Shown: positions 35,624 to 44,457 of the stretch, in pieces | Numbering within the stretch: position 1 is the first letter of the stretch | Layout of the letters: the number at the start of each line of letters is the position of its first letter | NCBI GenBank assembly: GCA_045565285.1 | Contig: JBJLFR010000023.1 | Location: 62,001 to 126,000, forward strand | Direction: 5' to 3' | DNA: 64,000 nucleotides | DNA from: CACIIZ01 sp045565285 | GTDB lineage: Bacteria; Pseudomonadota; Alphaproteobacteria; Rhodobacterales; Rhodobacteraceae | The notes under the pieces: generated by a model | Told to the model about the DNA's origin: nothing | The model's input: the letters and a program-made list of their open reading frames with translations, nothing else | Databases searched by the model: none | Program-made: the position numbers and the translations under genes

Positions 35624-37048
35624 TTAGAAACAACTGTTATTTAATTTATATATTTTATTCACCATAAAAGATAGCCCAATAGAATTAGATCCCTTGATTA
35701 AATAAATATCCCTATCTTCTGCATTAATCAAAATATGTGAAATAAGATCTTCTGCTTTTGTCACTAGTAAACCTTTTTTTTCTTCTGGTAGTTTTTCGTG
35801 AAGTTCTTTCATTAAAGAACCAACACAATGAATTGTATTAAAAAACTTGATATTTTCATTATTTGAGATTTCTCTATGAATTTTTATTTCATCAGTACCC
35901 AGCTCTAACATATCACCTAAAATAGCAATTTTTCTGGATAATTTTTTTGTGGAGTCAAATTTTGCAGATTTTAAAATTTCAAGACTTGCATAAAGTGAAG
36001 TAGGGTTGCAATTATAACTTTCATCAATAATTCTAATACCAATATCTTCAGAGTTTTTTTTGAAATTTATATCTAAAAACCTACCTCGACCATTTCTAGG
36101 TTTCCAGCTTTTTAATTCTTTCAAAGCAATTTTCAGATCAAGATCATAACTTACAATAACACCAATAGCTGCTAAACAATTTAATAATTGATGATATCCC
36201 AAAGCATCTACTGAAAAATTAGAAAAAAATTTGTTTTTAATAAGTAATGATGCAAAGGATTTGTTATTAACAAAAGAAATATTATTCAAACTAATATCTG
36301 CGATTTTATTTGATCCAATTGTCAAACTTTTTATTTTTTTTCCAAAAATAAAACCCTTCACGAAGTCATGAAACTGGTTGTCAATTGAGAATATTAGTAA
36401 ACCATTTTTTTTCAAACCTAAACAAATTGTTACTTTTTCACGTGCAATTTCTTTAACATTCTTAAATGATGCTAAATGGGCTGTTGAGATGTTTGTAATA
36501 ATAGCTAGGTCAGGAGATGCAAGTTTAGATAGAGGTTCAATTTCTCCTTTTGAATTCATTCCGATTTCACATACTACATAATCGGTATTTTTGGGAATAT
36601 TTGCTAATGTTAATGGAACCCCTAGATGATTATTAAAACTCTTCGGGGAACTATGTGTTAATCCAAAGACAGAAAGCATTTTTGTTAAAATGTCCTTTGT
36701 ACTTGTTTTACCGACTGAGCCCGTAATTGCGATTAATTTTCCTTTATATCTTTTTCTTGAATATGAAGCTATTGCATAAAGCGCCTTCATACTATCACTT
36801 ACTAAAATGTATGGGAAATCTGAGGGTAATCCAATTGGTACTTGATTAATAATTGCGGCTTTTGCACCTTTTTCAATTGCTGAGAATATAAAATCATTAC
36901 CATCTCTTTTTGATTTTAGAGCTACAAATAACTCATTATTTTTGATTTCCCTTGTATCTGTAGAAATCCCACTAACTATCCAATTTTTTTTAAATAGCTT
37001 ACCCCCTACAACAGAGTGAAGTTCTTCAGCTGAAAAAATAGCCGACAC
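35624..37048 (-). CDS. murF: UDP-N-acetylmuramoyl-tripeptide--D-alanyl-D-alanine ligase
   Basis: Last cytoplasmic step of pentapeptide synthesis, joining D-Ala-D-Ala. P-loop IAITGSVGKTSTKDIL, SFNNHLGVPLTLAN, VCEIGMNSKGEIEPLSKLASPDLAIITNI, the C-terminal DESYNCNPTSLYASLEIL and ILGDMLELG are diagnostic. 474 residues. Starts with GTG at 37048, and the G of that codon is the last base of the true murE stop (TAG), a one-base TAGTG overlap that only makes sense if the murE frameshift is corrected. Confidence 0.95.
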   Translation of the reverse strand: MSAIFSAEELHSVVGGKLFKKNWIVSGISTDTREIKNNELFVALKSKRDGNDFIFSAIEKGAKAAIINQVPIGLPSDFPYILVSDSMKALYAIASYSRKRYKGKLIAITGSVGKTSTKDILTKMLSVFGLTHSSPKSFNNHLGVPLTLANIPKNTDYVVCEIGMNSKGEIEPLSKLASPDLAIITNISTAHLASFKNVKEIAREKVTICLGLKKNGLLIFSIDNQFHDFVKGFIFGKKIKSLTIGSNKIADISLNNISFVNNKSFASLLIKNKFFSNFSVDALGYHQLLNCLAAIGVIVSYDLDLKIALKELKSWKPRNGRGRFLDINFKKNSEDIGIRIIDESYNCNPTSLYASLEILKSAKFDSTKKLSRKIAILGDMLELGTDEIKIHREISNNENIKFFNTIHCVGSLMKELHEKLPEEKKGLLVTKAEDLISHILINAEDRDIYLIKGSNSIGLSFMVNKIYKLNNSCF

Positions 37049-38569
37049 TATAAATTTTCCTCAAGGGCTTTAATTGCAAAACTTGCTTCTTCAGCATCAT
37101 TAAATGGATACTCATTATTTCCATATATTTGGAGGTTCTCATGGCCCTTGCCTGCTATAATTAAGGCATCTCCTTTTTTTAGCTGATTTACTCCCAGTCA
37201 ATATAGCTTCAGATCGATCTGCAATTTCAATAGCCTTTGGACAAAATTTCATAATTTGTGATCTAATTTTTGATGGTTTTTCGAGCCTGGGGTTATCATC
37301 AGTGACTATAACATAATCGGATAGCTTTGCGGCTATTTTACCCATAATGGATCTTTTGCCAATATCTCTATTCCCACCAGCGCCAAAAATTAAATGAACT
37401 TTACCAATAAAATGTGATCTTATGGATTTCAATACAGACTCTAAAGCATCAGGAGTGTGTGCAAAATCAACAAAAATTTTGGCACCATTTTTTTTAGAAG
37501 CAACTTGTTGCATTCTTCCAGGAACTGGTCTCAATTTTGATAATAAGTCAATAGCTTGATCTATGCTTTTTTCTAAATCTTTTTCTAATAAATTCATACA
37601 AGCAAAAGTTAATAAAACATTTTGCGCCTGAAAGTTTCCAAAAAGTTTTAAGTCAATAACATACTCATTTTTATTCCAGCTGAATTTTAATTTCTGCCCT
37701 TCATCATTAAGTATTTGAGACAAAATTCTTAAGTTAGCTTCTTTTTTTGTTCCTACGGTTATAATATTTGAAATTCTTGATTGTGCAATTTTAAGCATTG
37801 AGCCACTCCAAAGACCATCAATGGCAATAGCAGCGCCTCCATTTTGGTTAACTAATTCCTTAAATAAAATAGCTTTAGCTTCAAAATACGAATTAAAGTT
37901 TTCATGATAGTCAAAATGGTCTCTACTAAGATTAGTAAAGACCCCAATAGACATTTTTATTCCATCTAACCTATTTTGAACCAAACCATGAGATGAAGCT
38001 TCCAAGGCTACTCTATCAACCCCTTTTTCTACTAATTCGTTTAAATACCACCTTAATTTTATAGCATCAGGTGTAGTATGTTGAGTTTTAAAATTTACTA
38101 TACCATTAACACCAGTTGTTCCTATACTTGCTGAATTATAACCAAAATCTTCCCAAAATTGTCTTATATAATGTGCCACAGATGTTTTGCCATTAGTACC
38201 AGTAATTGCAACAATATTGGATGGGATTTTTTTAAAGAAGTAGGCAGCAAATTCAGGAATTAATTTTCTTGGTTCTGAAAAAATTATAATAGCAATATCT
38301 AGGTGCTTTTCTTTTATTATTTTTAAACCATGAAAATCAGTTATAATTAAATTAGATCCATTTTCAATTGCATCTTGAACAAAATGAGCACCGTGAGTTT
38401 TTGAACCTGGCAGAGCAAAGAAAGCAAAATCTAAAGTTATTTTATTAGAATTTTCCGAAATTCCTCTAAGAATTAAATTACGATTTAAATTTATACTTTT
38501 AATAATCTTTTCTGTGAATTTTATTTCAGAAAACTGTACTGGGGGTATATTAGAAAAAATTTTATTCAT
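37048..38569 (-). CDS. murE: UDP-MurNAc-tripeptide ligase MurE (meso-DAP type), frame broken near the 3' end
   Basis: Adds meso-diaminopimelate to UDP-MurNAc-dipeptide. P-loop AITGTNGKTSVAHYI, EASSHGLVQNRLDG, NLSRDHFDYHENF and the specificity motif DDNPR, marking meso-DAP rather than lysine. The frame as given ends after 476 residues at 37139 in a non-family tail. Removing one base from the run of seven A (plus T at 37174-37180) restores AKKGDALIIAGKGHENLQIYG with the expected GKGHE motif and stops at 37048, giving 506 residues that end on the murF start. Because MurE is essential, the break is probably a sequence error or rescued by slippage. Confidence 0.93.
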
Positions 38570-38609
38570 TATTTCAAATTATTAAGTAATCCATAAATCA
38601 AATAAAAGC

Positions 38610-40307
38610 CTAATTTTTAACTAAATTAAGAAGTGGTGCAATTCTACTAATGATTTTTGCAGCGACTGGAACAGCTGTTTTACTTGCATATCTATAACTT
38701 TCTGAACCAAAATTATTTTCAGGTTCATCAAGAGTTACAACTAATACATAATTTGCTTTTGTAATAGGAAATACCGAAACAAATGTAGAAATAACTTTAT
38801 TTTCATAATAACCTCCTTGAATTGGATTAGGTTTTTCTGCAGTCCCTGTTTTCCCTCCAACCCTATATCCACCAAAATCACTCTCCCTTGCAGTACCTTT
38901 AGTAACTACTTTTTCAAGCATTAATCTTACGTTTTTTGAAGTTTTTTTAGAAACTATTTGATCTCTTAGCTCAATTTTTTTAATTTTCTTTAAAATTGTT
39001 GGATTAACTTTAAATCCTCCATTAACTAAAATAGAATATGCTGTTGCCAAATGAATAGGAGATACTGCTATACCATGCCCATAAGAGGCTGTTGCAGTTT
39101 CAAGATTCTTCCATTTTCTTGGCTGTTGAGGTTTTGTGCCTTTTGTTTCTGGTAATTCAAGAGTAGTTGAATCTAGTAGCCCTAAATCTTTGTAAAATTC
39201 TTTAAGGTTATTTGAACCAAGTTTTTGAGTAATTCTAACTGTACCAATATTACTTGATTTTATGATAATATCTTCAACACTTAGATTAGGACCAAAATAT
39301 TTATGATCTGATATTGTTCTCCCACTAATTCTGATTGGATTATGTGTATTAAATTTTGTATCAGGTGTAATTATTTTGGTTTCCAAACCTAACGCAACTG
39401 GAAAAATTTTAAATACTGACCCTAACTCATATATCCCCTGAACAGCTCTGTTAAAAATAGGACTATTGGAAGGATCATTTTTAAAAAGGTTTTTTGGTCT
39501 TAGATTTGGATTAAACTTTGGAAATGATGCCAGTGATATTATTTCACCAGTTTTTGAGTCCATTAAAACAACTGATCCCCCTTTTGCACCCATAAGTTTA
39601 ATACCATTTTCAAGTATTTCCTCAACTAAAGCTTGTATTTTAATATCTATAGATAATTGAATTGCTTCCAAGTAAAAATTTTGATCACTCAATTTTTTAT
39701 CATAAAACAACTCTACTCCTGCAATACCTAAAATTTCTGCACTATCAACACTTTCAAAGCCATATCTAGTTCCACCTAAAATGTGGGCTGCTGAAGTTCC
39801 ATTTGGATAAATACGCATTTCTCTAGGTCCAAAATATAAACCAGGCTGACCAATATCTTTTACTAATTTCTGCTGCTCAGGAGAGATTGTTTTTCTTAAC
39901 CAAACGAATGGTTTTTTACTATATAACTTTTTTTTGAAAATTTCCTGATCTGTTTCATCAAAAATTTTTTTTAATGAATTTAAAACTTTCTTTTTATCGA
40001 TAATTTCTGATGGATGCGCATATAACGAATTTACCTTTACATTAGTAGCTAGCAATATTCCATTTCTATCAGTAATTTCTTTTCTATTAAATTCATTAGT
40101 TATAATTACTTTTTTGCTACCATTAATGGTTATTGGATTTATAACCATTAAAATCATTTGTGTTCCTATTGCAATGAATGAAAAAATAAAAACAAATAAA
40201 AGTATATAAATCCTAAAAGTAGGGTTTTTTATTGGTTTGTTTTTTACTAATCTGTTATTTGTTTGGGAATTAAATTGTTCAAAGTTATTGATCATTTTTG
40301 ATTTCAT
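38610..40307 (-). CDS. ftsI: Division-specific peptidoglycan transpeptidase FtsI (PBP3)
   Basis: Class B penicillin-binding protein of 565 residues that crosslinks septal peptidoglycan with FtsW. One N-terminal membrane segment (about residues 30-52), a pedestal domain starting KEITDRNGILLATNV, and a transpeptidase domain with SVFK (nucleophile Ser in LGSVFKIFP), SSN in KSSNIGT and KTG in GGKTGTAEKP. It overlaps ftsL by 23 nt. A second ATG at residue 5 is possible. Ordinary for the dcw cluster. Confidence 0.96.
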   Translation of the reverse strand: MKSKMINNFEQFNSQTNNRLVKNKPIKNPTFRIYILLFVFIFSFIAIGTQMILMVINPITINGSKKVIITNEFNRKEITDRNGILLATNVKVNSLYAHPSEIIDKKKVLNSLKKIFDETDQEIFKKKLYSKKPFVWLRKTISPEQQKLVKDIGQPGLYFGPREMRIYPNGTSAAHILGGTRYGFESVDSAEILGIAGVELFYDKKLSDQNFYLEAIQLSIDIKIQALVEEILENGIKLMGAKGGSVVLMDSKTGEIISLASFPKFNPNLRPKNLFKNDPSNSPIFNRAVQGIYELGSVFKIFPVALGLETKIITPDTKFNTHNPIRISGRTISDHKYFGPNLSVEDIIIKSSNIGTVRITQKLGSNNLKEFYKDLGLLDSTTLELPETKGTKPQQPRKWKNLETATASYGHGIAVSPIHLATAYSILVNGGFKVNPTILKKIKKIELRDQIVSKKTSKNVRLMLEKVVTKGTARESDFGGYRVGGKTGTAEKPNPIQGGYYENKVISTFVSVFPITKANYVLVVTLDEPENNFGSESYRYASKTAVPVAAKIISRIAPLLNLVKN

Positions 40308-40593
40308 TAAAGTTTTTAATATTTTCTATATCATAAAAAATATTTTTTTTTGAAATTGGAATAAGATTAAGACTTAAAAAATTTTCATCAACTAATTTAG
40401 ATAATCTTTCTGGACTATTAAGAAAAGCCCATTCAGCTCTTAATAATTCAATACGATTTAAAGTAAAATTAATTTTTGTATTAATTTCAATGATTTGCTT
40501 TTTTTTTGATCTAGTTTCATAGTTCATTTGATATGCCCATATTGCACTTATTACACAAAAAATAAAAAGACATGTTAATAAAACTATACGCAC
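40285..40593 (-). CDS. ftsL: Cell division protein FtsL
   Basis: A 102-residue bitopic protein with one membrane segment at residues about 2-20, followed by a periplasmic coiled coil (SKKKQIIEINTKINFTLNRIELLRAEWAFLNSPERLSKLVDEN). The alphaproteobacterial FtsL pattern of an EWAxLNxPxRL segment is present. Starts at GTG, overlapping rsmH by 10 nt and ftsI by 23 nt. It forms the FtsQLB complex. Assignment depends on position and architecture as FtsL sequences diverge strongly. Confidence 0.88.
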   Translation of the reverse strand: MRIVLLTCLFIFCVISAIWAYQMNYETRSKKKQIIEINTKINFTLNRIELLRAEWAFLNSPERLSKLVDENFLSLNLIPISKKNIFYDIENIKNFNEIKNDQ

Positions 40594-41600
40594 TGGAATT
40601 CTCTTAATTTTTCCGAAATTTGTGGCAAACCCAATTTGTTAAAATCAAGCAATATTGATTTATTTGAAATTTTTTTTACTACTCTTAGTTTAGCAGATCG
40701 TGATCTAGGATTTTTTTCAATTTCTTTATCAGAAGCAATTATTGGTTTTTTGTTAATTTTTTCAAAAAGTGGCGTGGAAACGCCTCCAAACTTTTTTAAA
40801 TCATTTAAAGGATTATTGATTTGATATACTTGGTTAAAAAATCTTTTTACAATTCTGTCTTCTAGAGAATGAAATGTAATTATTGCTAAGAATCCACCAA
40901 CTTTCAAAACATTATAGGAAGAATAGAGACCAAGGACCAAATTATTTAATTCATTATTTATTGCAATTCTAATAGCTTGAAAACTTTTAGTTGCAGGATG
41001 TTTTTTATTCCCATGCTTAATACCCAAAACTCCCTCTATAATTTTTGATAGTTTAAAAGTTGTATCTATTTTGAATTTTGTTCTACTTTCTACTATACGT
41101 TTTGCTATAAGCTTTGATCTTGTTTCTTCACCATATTTAAAAATAACCTCAGATATTAAACTTTCTTCAGCATAATTTATAAAATCACTTGCGGTAGGTC
41201 CAATTCTAGACATTCTCATGTCCAAGGGACCATCATTTCTAAAAGAAAAACCTCGTAAAGATTTATCTAATTGCATTGATGAAACACCAATATCTAACAA
41301 TACGCCATCAATGTCTTGAATCTCCAAATTTTTTAATATGTTTTTTATTTCAACAAAATTTGAAATATAAAAATCAATTTTTTTTGGCCATTTTGTTTCT
41401 AATTTATCTACATACCCTTTTACATCAGGATCTAAATCTATAACGACCAATTTTTTTGCTCCAGCTTCTAATAAATAATTACTATAACCTCCAAATCCAA
41501 AAGTACCATCAACCCATATACCTGTAATTTTTGGGAATAAATTTTTGAAATCTGAAATTAGAACAGGAACATGCTCAATACTTTTATTAAAAGAATGCAT
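40584..41600 (-). CDS. rsmH: 16S rRNA m4C1402 methyltransferase
   Basis: SAM-dependent methyltransferase (MraW) acting on C1402 in the decoding centre. HVPVLISDF near the start, the SAM-binding WVDGTFGFGGYSNYLLEAGAKKLVVIDLDPD, DGVLLDIGVSSMQLD and LDMRMSR, and a late ITFHSLEDRIVKRFF are the family motifs. 338 residues. Its ATG overlaps the mraZ stop by one base (TAATG), so translation is coupled. Confidence 0.96.
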   Translation of the reverse strand: MHSFNKSIEHVPVLISDFKNLFPKITGIWVDGTFGFGGYSNYLLEAGAKKLVVIDLDPDVKGYVDKLETKWPKKIDFYISNFVEIKNILKNLEIQDIDGVLLDIGVSSMQLDKSLRGFSFRNDGPLDMRMSRIGPTASDFINYAEESLISEVIFKYGEETRSKLIAKRIVESRTKFKIDTTFKLSKIIEGVLGIKHGNKKHPATKSFQAIRIAINNELNNLVLGLYSSYNVLKVGGFLAIITFHSLEDRIVKRFFNQVYQINNPLNDLKKFGGVSTPLFEKINKKPIIASDKEIEKNPRSRSAKLRVVKKISNKSILLDFNKLGLPQISEKLREFQCV

Positions 41601-42100
41601 TACTTCTCATTTTTTCCAGAATCTAAAAGACTGTAAAGCTCTTCTTCTAAATTATTTTCAGAAAGATTCTTTTCAATAAGATTCATATCATTCATATAGT
41701 TTGAAGGATTCCATATTTGAAATTTTTCACCCATGCCAACGAAAATAGCGGCATTTTCTATATCTACCAATTTTCTCAATTTTGAGGGTAAAATTATACG
41801 GCCATTCTCATCAAGTTGTATATATACTGATTGAGAATTTAAAAGTCTTTCTAAAATTTCTCTTTCTTTTGAATACCTTGGTAATTTAGATACTAAGTTA
41901 TCAACGATTTCAATAGAGCCTAATGAATATCCTTCTAGGCACTTTATATTCTTTCTACCATAAACAATAACTAAATTTGGATTTAAGCCAGAAGACCAAT
42001 CTGGATCTCCTTCTTCTAATATTCTTCTAAAGGCTGCAGGAATAGAAACTCTACCTTTAGTATCAACTTTATTTTCAGCTTCTCCTCTAAAACGTCTCAT
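41600..42100 (-). CDS. mraZ: Transcriptional regulator MraZ
   Basis: First gene of the dcw cluster; AbrB-like DNA-binding protein that in other bacteria represses its own operon by binding upstream direct repeats. Two SpoVT/AbrB-type domains are visible, the first with NKVDTKGRVSIPAAFRRIL and the second with LDENGRIILPSKLRKLVDIENAAIFVGMGEKFQIW. I chose the ATG at 42100, preceded six nt upstream by TGGGA, giving 166 residues; a TTG at 42118 would add six. A repeat array at 42271-42310 is a likely binding site. Confidence 0.93.
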   Translation of the reverse strand: MRRFRGEAENKVDTKGRVSIPAAFRRILEEGDPDWSSGLNPNLVIVYGRKNIKCLEGYSLGSIEIVDNLVSKLPRYSKEREILERLLNSQSVYIQLDENGRIILPSKLRKLVDIENAAIFVGMGEKFQIWNPSNYMNDMNLIEKNLSENNLEEELYSLLDSGKNEK

Positions 42101-42142
42101 ATAATTCCCAAATAACAATATATGAAGGCGCTCTTCTTCCTA

Positions 42143-42174
42143 ACAACGGTTGCACTTAAAAATGCAACCGTTGT
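42143..42174. repeat. 12-bp perfect inverted repeat in the mraZ leader
   Basis: ACAACGGTTGCA at 42143-42154 and its exact reverse complement at 42163-42174 flank an eight-base AT-rich loop. It lies just downstream of a predicted mraZ promoter, so the transcript would begin almost directly with this hairpin, about 45 nt before the start codon. There is no T-run after it in either direction, so it is not an ordinary intrinsic terminator. It may protect the 5' end, act in attenuation, or serve as a protein binding site. Confidence 0.75.
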
Positions 42175-42183
42175 ACTTAATCA

Positions 42184-42212
42184 ATTGTAGTTTGTAGTTA
42201 TTTTTTTTTCAA
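42184..42212 (-). promoter_or_regulatory. Predicted sigma-70 promoter of the mraZ/dcw operon
   Basis: On the minus strand TTGAAA (42212-42207) is followed by a 17-base spacer and TACAAT (42189-42184), a near-consensus pair, placing the transcript start around 42177. It lies between the ATGG repeat array and mraZ, as expected for the promoter controlled by MraZ. Confidence 0.6.
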
Positions 42213-42270
42213 ACTACTAATTGGAGGGAGATGCCTGTATAAAATCTATTACCTCTAATAACACCATATC

Positions 42271-42310
42271 ATGGGATATCATGGAAATCAATGGTTTTTT
42301 ATGGGAAATT
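42271..42310. promoter_or_regulatory. Four direct ATGG repeats with exact 10-nt period (candidate MraZ operator)
   Basis: Four units start at 42271, 42281, 42291 and 42301 with ATGGG, ATGGA, ATGGT and ATGGG, each separated by five AT-rich bases. MraZ of E. coli is known to bind TGGGN repeats separated by five nt upstream of mraZ, the same spacing. The array is 59 bp upstream of the predicted -35 element and about 170 bp upstream of the start codon. The repeats read on the strand opposite to mraZ. Confidence 0.6.
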
Positions 42311-42387
42311 AGATTTTTTTTAATTTTTATGATCTAAAATCTCATCTAGTGGATATAAAATCTTTATTATAATATCTAGTTAATATT

Positions 42388-42417
42388 AAAAAAAATTGCT
42401 ATAAAATCCTAATATAG
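42388..42417 (-). terminator. Possible weak terminator of rnpB
   Basis: Right after the rnpB 3' end, CTATA (42417-42413) can pair with TATAG (42403-42399) around a nine-base loop, followed after three bases by eight T on the transcribed strand (plus A at 42388-42395). The stem is short and AT only, so this is weak, though the position suits rnpB. Confidence 0.3.
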
Positions 42418-42420
42418 AAA

Positions 42421-42789
42421 TGTGGAAAGTCTATAAGCCGGATTTTGTAAGCACTTGTGCCTAATGATCATTCATCTAGCCGAATTATTACTAATAAGGT
42501 CAAACGACCTACCCGAACCGTAAAGTAGGAGATATTGAAAATTTTTTTCAAACGATTCCAATTTGGTCTTTCTCTTGGTGGGGCTTGCAGTGCCTCCTTT
42601 GTTGCCAATTGAGCGGTAAGCTCTTACCTTACCATTTCACCCTTACTCTAAAATTGAGCGGTATATTTTCTGTTGCGCTTTCCCTCAAGTTACCTTGGCC
42701 GGCTATTAACCGGCACCATTTCTCCTTAGAGCCCGGACTTTCCTCACTTATATATAGATATATATAAATGCGATCATTCAACTTTCCAC
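42421..42789 (-). ncRNA. rnpB: RNase P RNA (catalytic subunit), type A
   Basis: RNA component of RNase P, which cuts tRNA precursors at the 5' end. On the minus strand the 5' end GTGGAAAGT pairs with ACTTTCCAC at the 3' end (helix P1). The universal P4 core GAGGAAAGTCCGGGC is at about 42730-42745. The ACAGAAA box, the GGTAAGAGCTTACCGC region and a 3' GGCTTATAGAC follow in the right order. One early helix arm is made almost only of A-U pairs, consistent with low genome GC. The gene is directly upstream of mraZ on the same strand. Confidence 0.95.
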
Positions 42790-42794
42790 AAACA

Positions 42795-42823
42795 TTTATT
42801 ATCATTTAATTTTAAGAGGTCAA
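42795..42823 (-). promoter_or_regulatory. Predicted promoter of rnpB
   Basis: On the minus strand TTGACC (42823-42818), a 17-base spacer and AATAAA (42800-42795) precede the RNA 5' end at about 42789 by the usual six to seven bases. The -35 element overlaps the stop codon end of the upstream pseudouridine synthase gene. Confidence 0.5.
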
Positions 42824-43557
42824 TCATTTTTAGCACTATTTAAAAGTGATTTTGGTATTGAGACCTCCAACACTTCACATACTTTTAGATTATTAAGAAA
42901 AAAATCCCCATAACTTATTCTAATTAGTTTTTTTACTTTCAATCCAAAATATCCTAATACATTCCTTATCTCTCTATTTTTACCTTCAATAAGTTTGATT
43001 TTATACCATTTATTATTTTTGTTTTTTGAAACAAGTTCTATCTTCATAGGTGCATATTTAAATTCTGAAATTTCAATACCACTACTTATTATGTTTATAT
43101 TTTTTGTACTAAGTTCTCTACCCCAAGTTTTAACTAAATATGTTCTAATAATTTTATTTTTTGGTAATTCTAGATATCTTTTTATATAACCCTTATTAGT
43201 CAATAATAACAAACCTTCCGAGTTCAAATCTAACCTCCCAACTAAACAAACTCTTTCTAAGTTTTTTGGAAGACTATCAAAAACAGTTTTTTTACCTGAT
43301 GGATCAAAATCTGAACATAATTCTCCTACTGGTTTATGGTAAATCCACATTCTTGGATTAGATTTATTTAAAATTCTTTTTCCATTATAACGAATAATAT
43401 CCTTAGATGAAACTTTTTGAGAAAGAGTAGTAACTACAGTACCATTGACTGATATTTTTCCTGAAATTATTAAAGATTCAGACTTTCTTCTAGATGCAAT
43501 ACCAGAGTAAGCTAGAAATTTTGACAATCTTTGATAATAATTGTTTTGATCAGACAT
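42820..43557 (-). CDS. RsuA/RluB-family pseudouridine synthase
   Basis: A 245-residue rRNA pseudouridine synthase. An S4 domain opens the protein (RLSKFLAYSGIASRRKSESLIISGKISVNGTVV), followed by the catalytic motif GRLDLNSEGLLLLTNKG with the active-site Asp and a final EGKNREIRNVLGYFGLKVKKLIRISYG. The order and size match the RsuA/RluB/RluE/RluF group; EGKNREIRN favours RluB-like action on 23S rRNA but the target cannot be settled. It is divergent from tadA with a 35-bp gap, and its end overlaps the rnpB promoter. Confidence 0.92.
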   Translation of the reverse strand: MSDQNNYYQRLSKFLAYSGIASRRKSESLIISGKISVNGTVVTTLSQKVSSKDIIRYNGKRILNKSNPRMWIYHKPVGELCSDFDPSGKKTVFDSLPKNLERVCLVGRLDLNSEGLLLLTNKGYIKRYLELPKNKIIRTYLVKTWGRELSTKNINIISSGIEISEFKYAPMKIELVSKNKNNKWYKIKLIEGKNREIRNVLGYFGLKVKKLIRISYGDFFLNNLKVCEVLEVSIPKSLLNSAKND

Positions 43558-43592
43558 TGTTATAATTAAGCAAATTAAAATAAAAAAGCAAA

Positions 43593-44042
43593 ATGAAATC
43601 CATTATGGAAATAGCTTTAAGTGAAGCAAAATTAGCACTTTTAAAAGATGAAGTACCAATTGGAGCAATCATCATAAATAAAGATGGACACATCATTTCA
43701 AAATCTAGGAATAAAAATAGAGAACTAAATGACCCAACAGCTCATGCAGAAATATTAGCAATTAGAATGGCTTGTAATAAAATTAAATCAGATAAATTAG
43801 TTGGGTATAGTATATATGTGACTTTACAACCTTGTGAAATGTGCCTCCATGCAATTTTAAATGCTAGAATTTCTCGTTTATATTATGGAGCATCTGATTT
43901 AAAAAATATAAATCTTCAAAAAAAATATGACATAATTTCAGAAAAAAAAAATTTTAACATCGAAGTGTATTCAGGTATTAATGAAAAAAAATGTTCAGAC
44001 CTATTAATAAATTTTTTTAAAACAAAAAGGAATAGAAGGTAA
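43593..44042 (+). CDS. tadA: tRNA-specific adenosine deaminase
   Basis: Zinc deaminase that makes inosine at the wobble position 34 of tRNA-Arg(ACG). The zinc/catalytic site is H51-A-E53 in TAHAEILAI and P80-C81-x-x-C84 in LQPCEMCLHA. 149 residues is typical. It starts at ATG in a short divergent gap shared with the pseudouridine synthase gene. Confidence 0.95.
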   Translation: MKSIMEIALSEAKLALLKDEVPIGAIIINKDGHIISKSRNKNRELNDPTAHAEILAIRMACNKIKSDKLVGYSIYVTLQPCEMCLHAILNARISRLYYGASDLKNINLQKKYDIISEKKNFNIEVYSGINEKKCSDLLINFFKTKRNRR

Positions 44043-44166
44043 CTAATAAATTGGTCTTATTCAACTTTTGCATTATGTTTTTATTTCAAACTAATTTATT
44101 TAATTACTTGAATGTTTTTTTTTACAGATATAAATCGTTATTATTTATTTAAGATAGGTTATTTAA

Positions 44167-44457
44167 ATGTCAATTGATAAGAATACAGTAAAAAAAATTT
44201 CAAATTTAGCAAAGATTGAACTTACAAATAATGAAATTGAAATTTATTCCAACCAATTAACAAATATTATAGATTTTATGAATAAGCTTGATGAAGTTGA
44301 CACTTCTAAAGTTGAATCAATTCATAATGAAAATCTAGATAACCATAGCAGTAGACCAAAGGATATAGTTGACGATGGAAATTATGTAGAAAAAATTTTA
44401 AAAAATGCTCCTGATTCCAAAGAAGGTTTTTTTACCACTATAAAGGTTATTGAATGA
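44167..44457 (+). CDS. gatC: Asp-tRNA(Asn)/Glu-tRNA(Gln) amidotransferase subunit C
   Basis: The 96-residue scaffold subunit that wraps around GatA in GatCAB. The family pattern VKKISNLAKIELTNNEIEIYSNQLTNIIDFMNKLDEVDTS is plain, followed by the flexible RPKDIVDD segment. Its stop overlaps the gatA start in an ATGA, so the subunits are translationally coupled. Upstream, TTGAAT near 44108 and an A/T-rich -10-like element could form a promoter, but this is weak. Confidence 0.95.
   Translation: MSIDKNTVKKISNLAKIELTNNEIEIYSNQLTNIIDFMNKLDEVDTSKVESIHNENLDNHSSRPKDIVDDGNYVEKILKNAPDSKEGFFTTIKVIE

Noticed and set aside
42388..42420. Strong intrinsic terminator after rnpB
   Set aside because: Only a five-pair A/T stem precedes the T-run; kept as a weak feature instead.
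42585..42767. 60-codon plus-strand open frame
   Set aside because: It lies entirely antisense to rnpB, whose conserved core explains the sequence.
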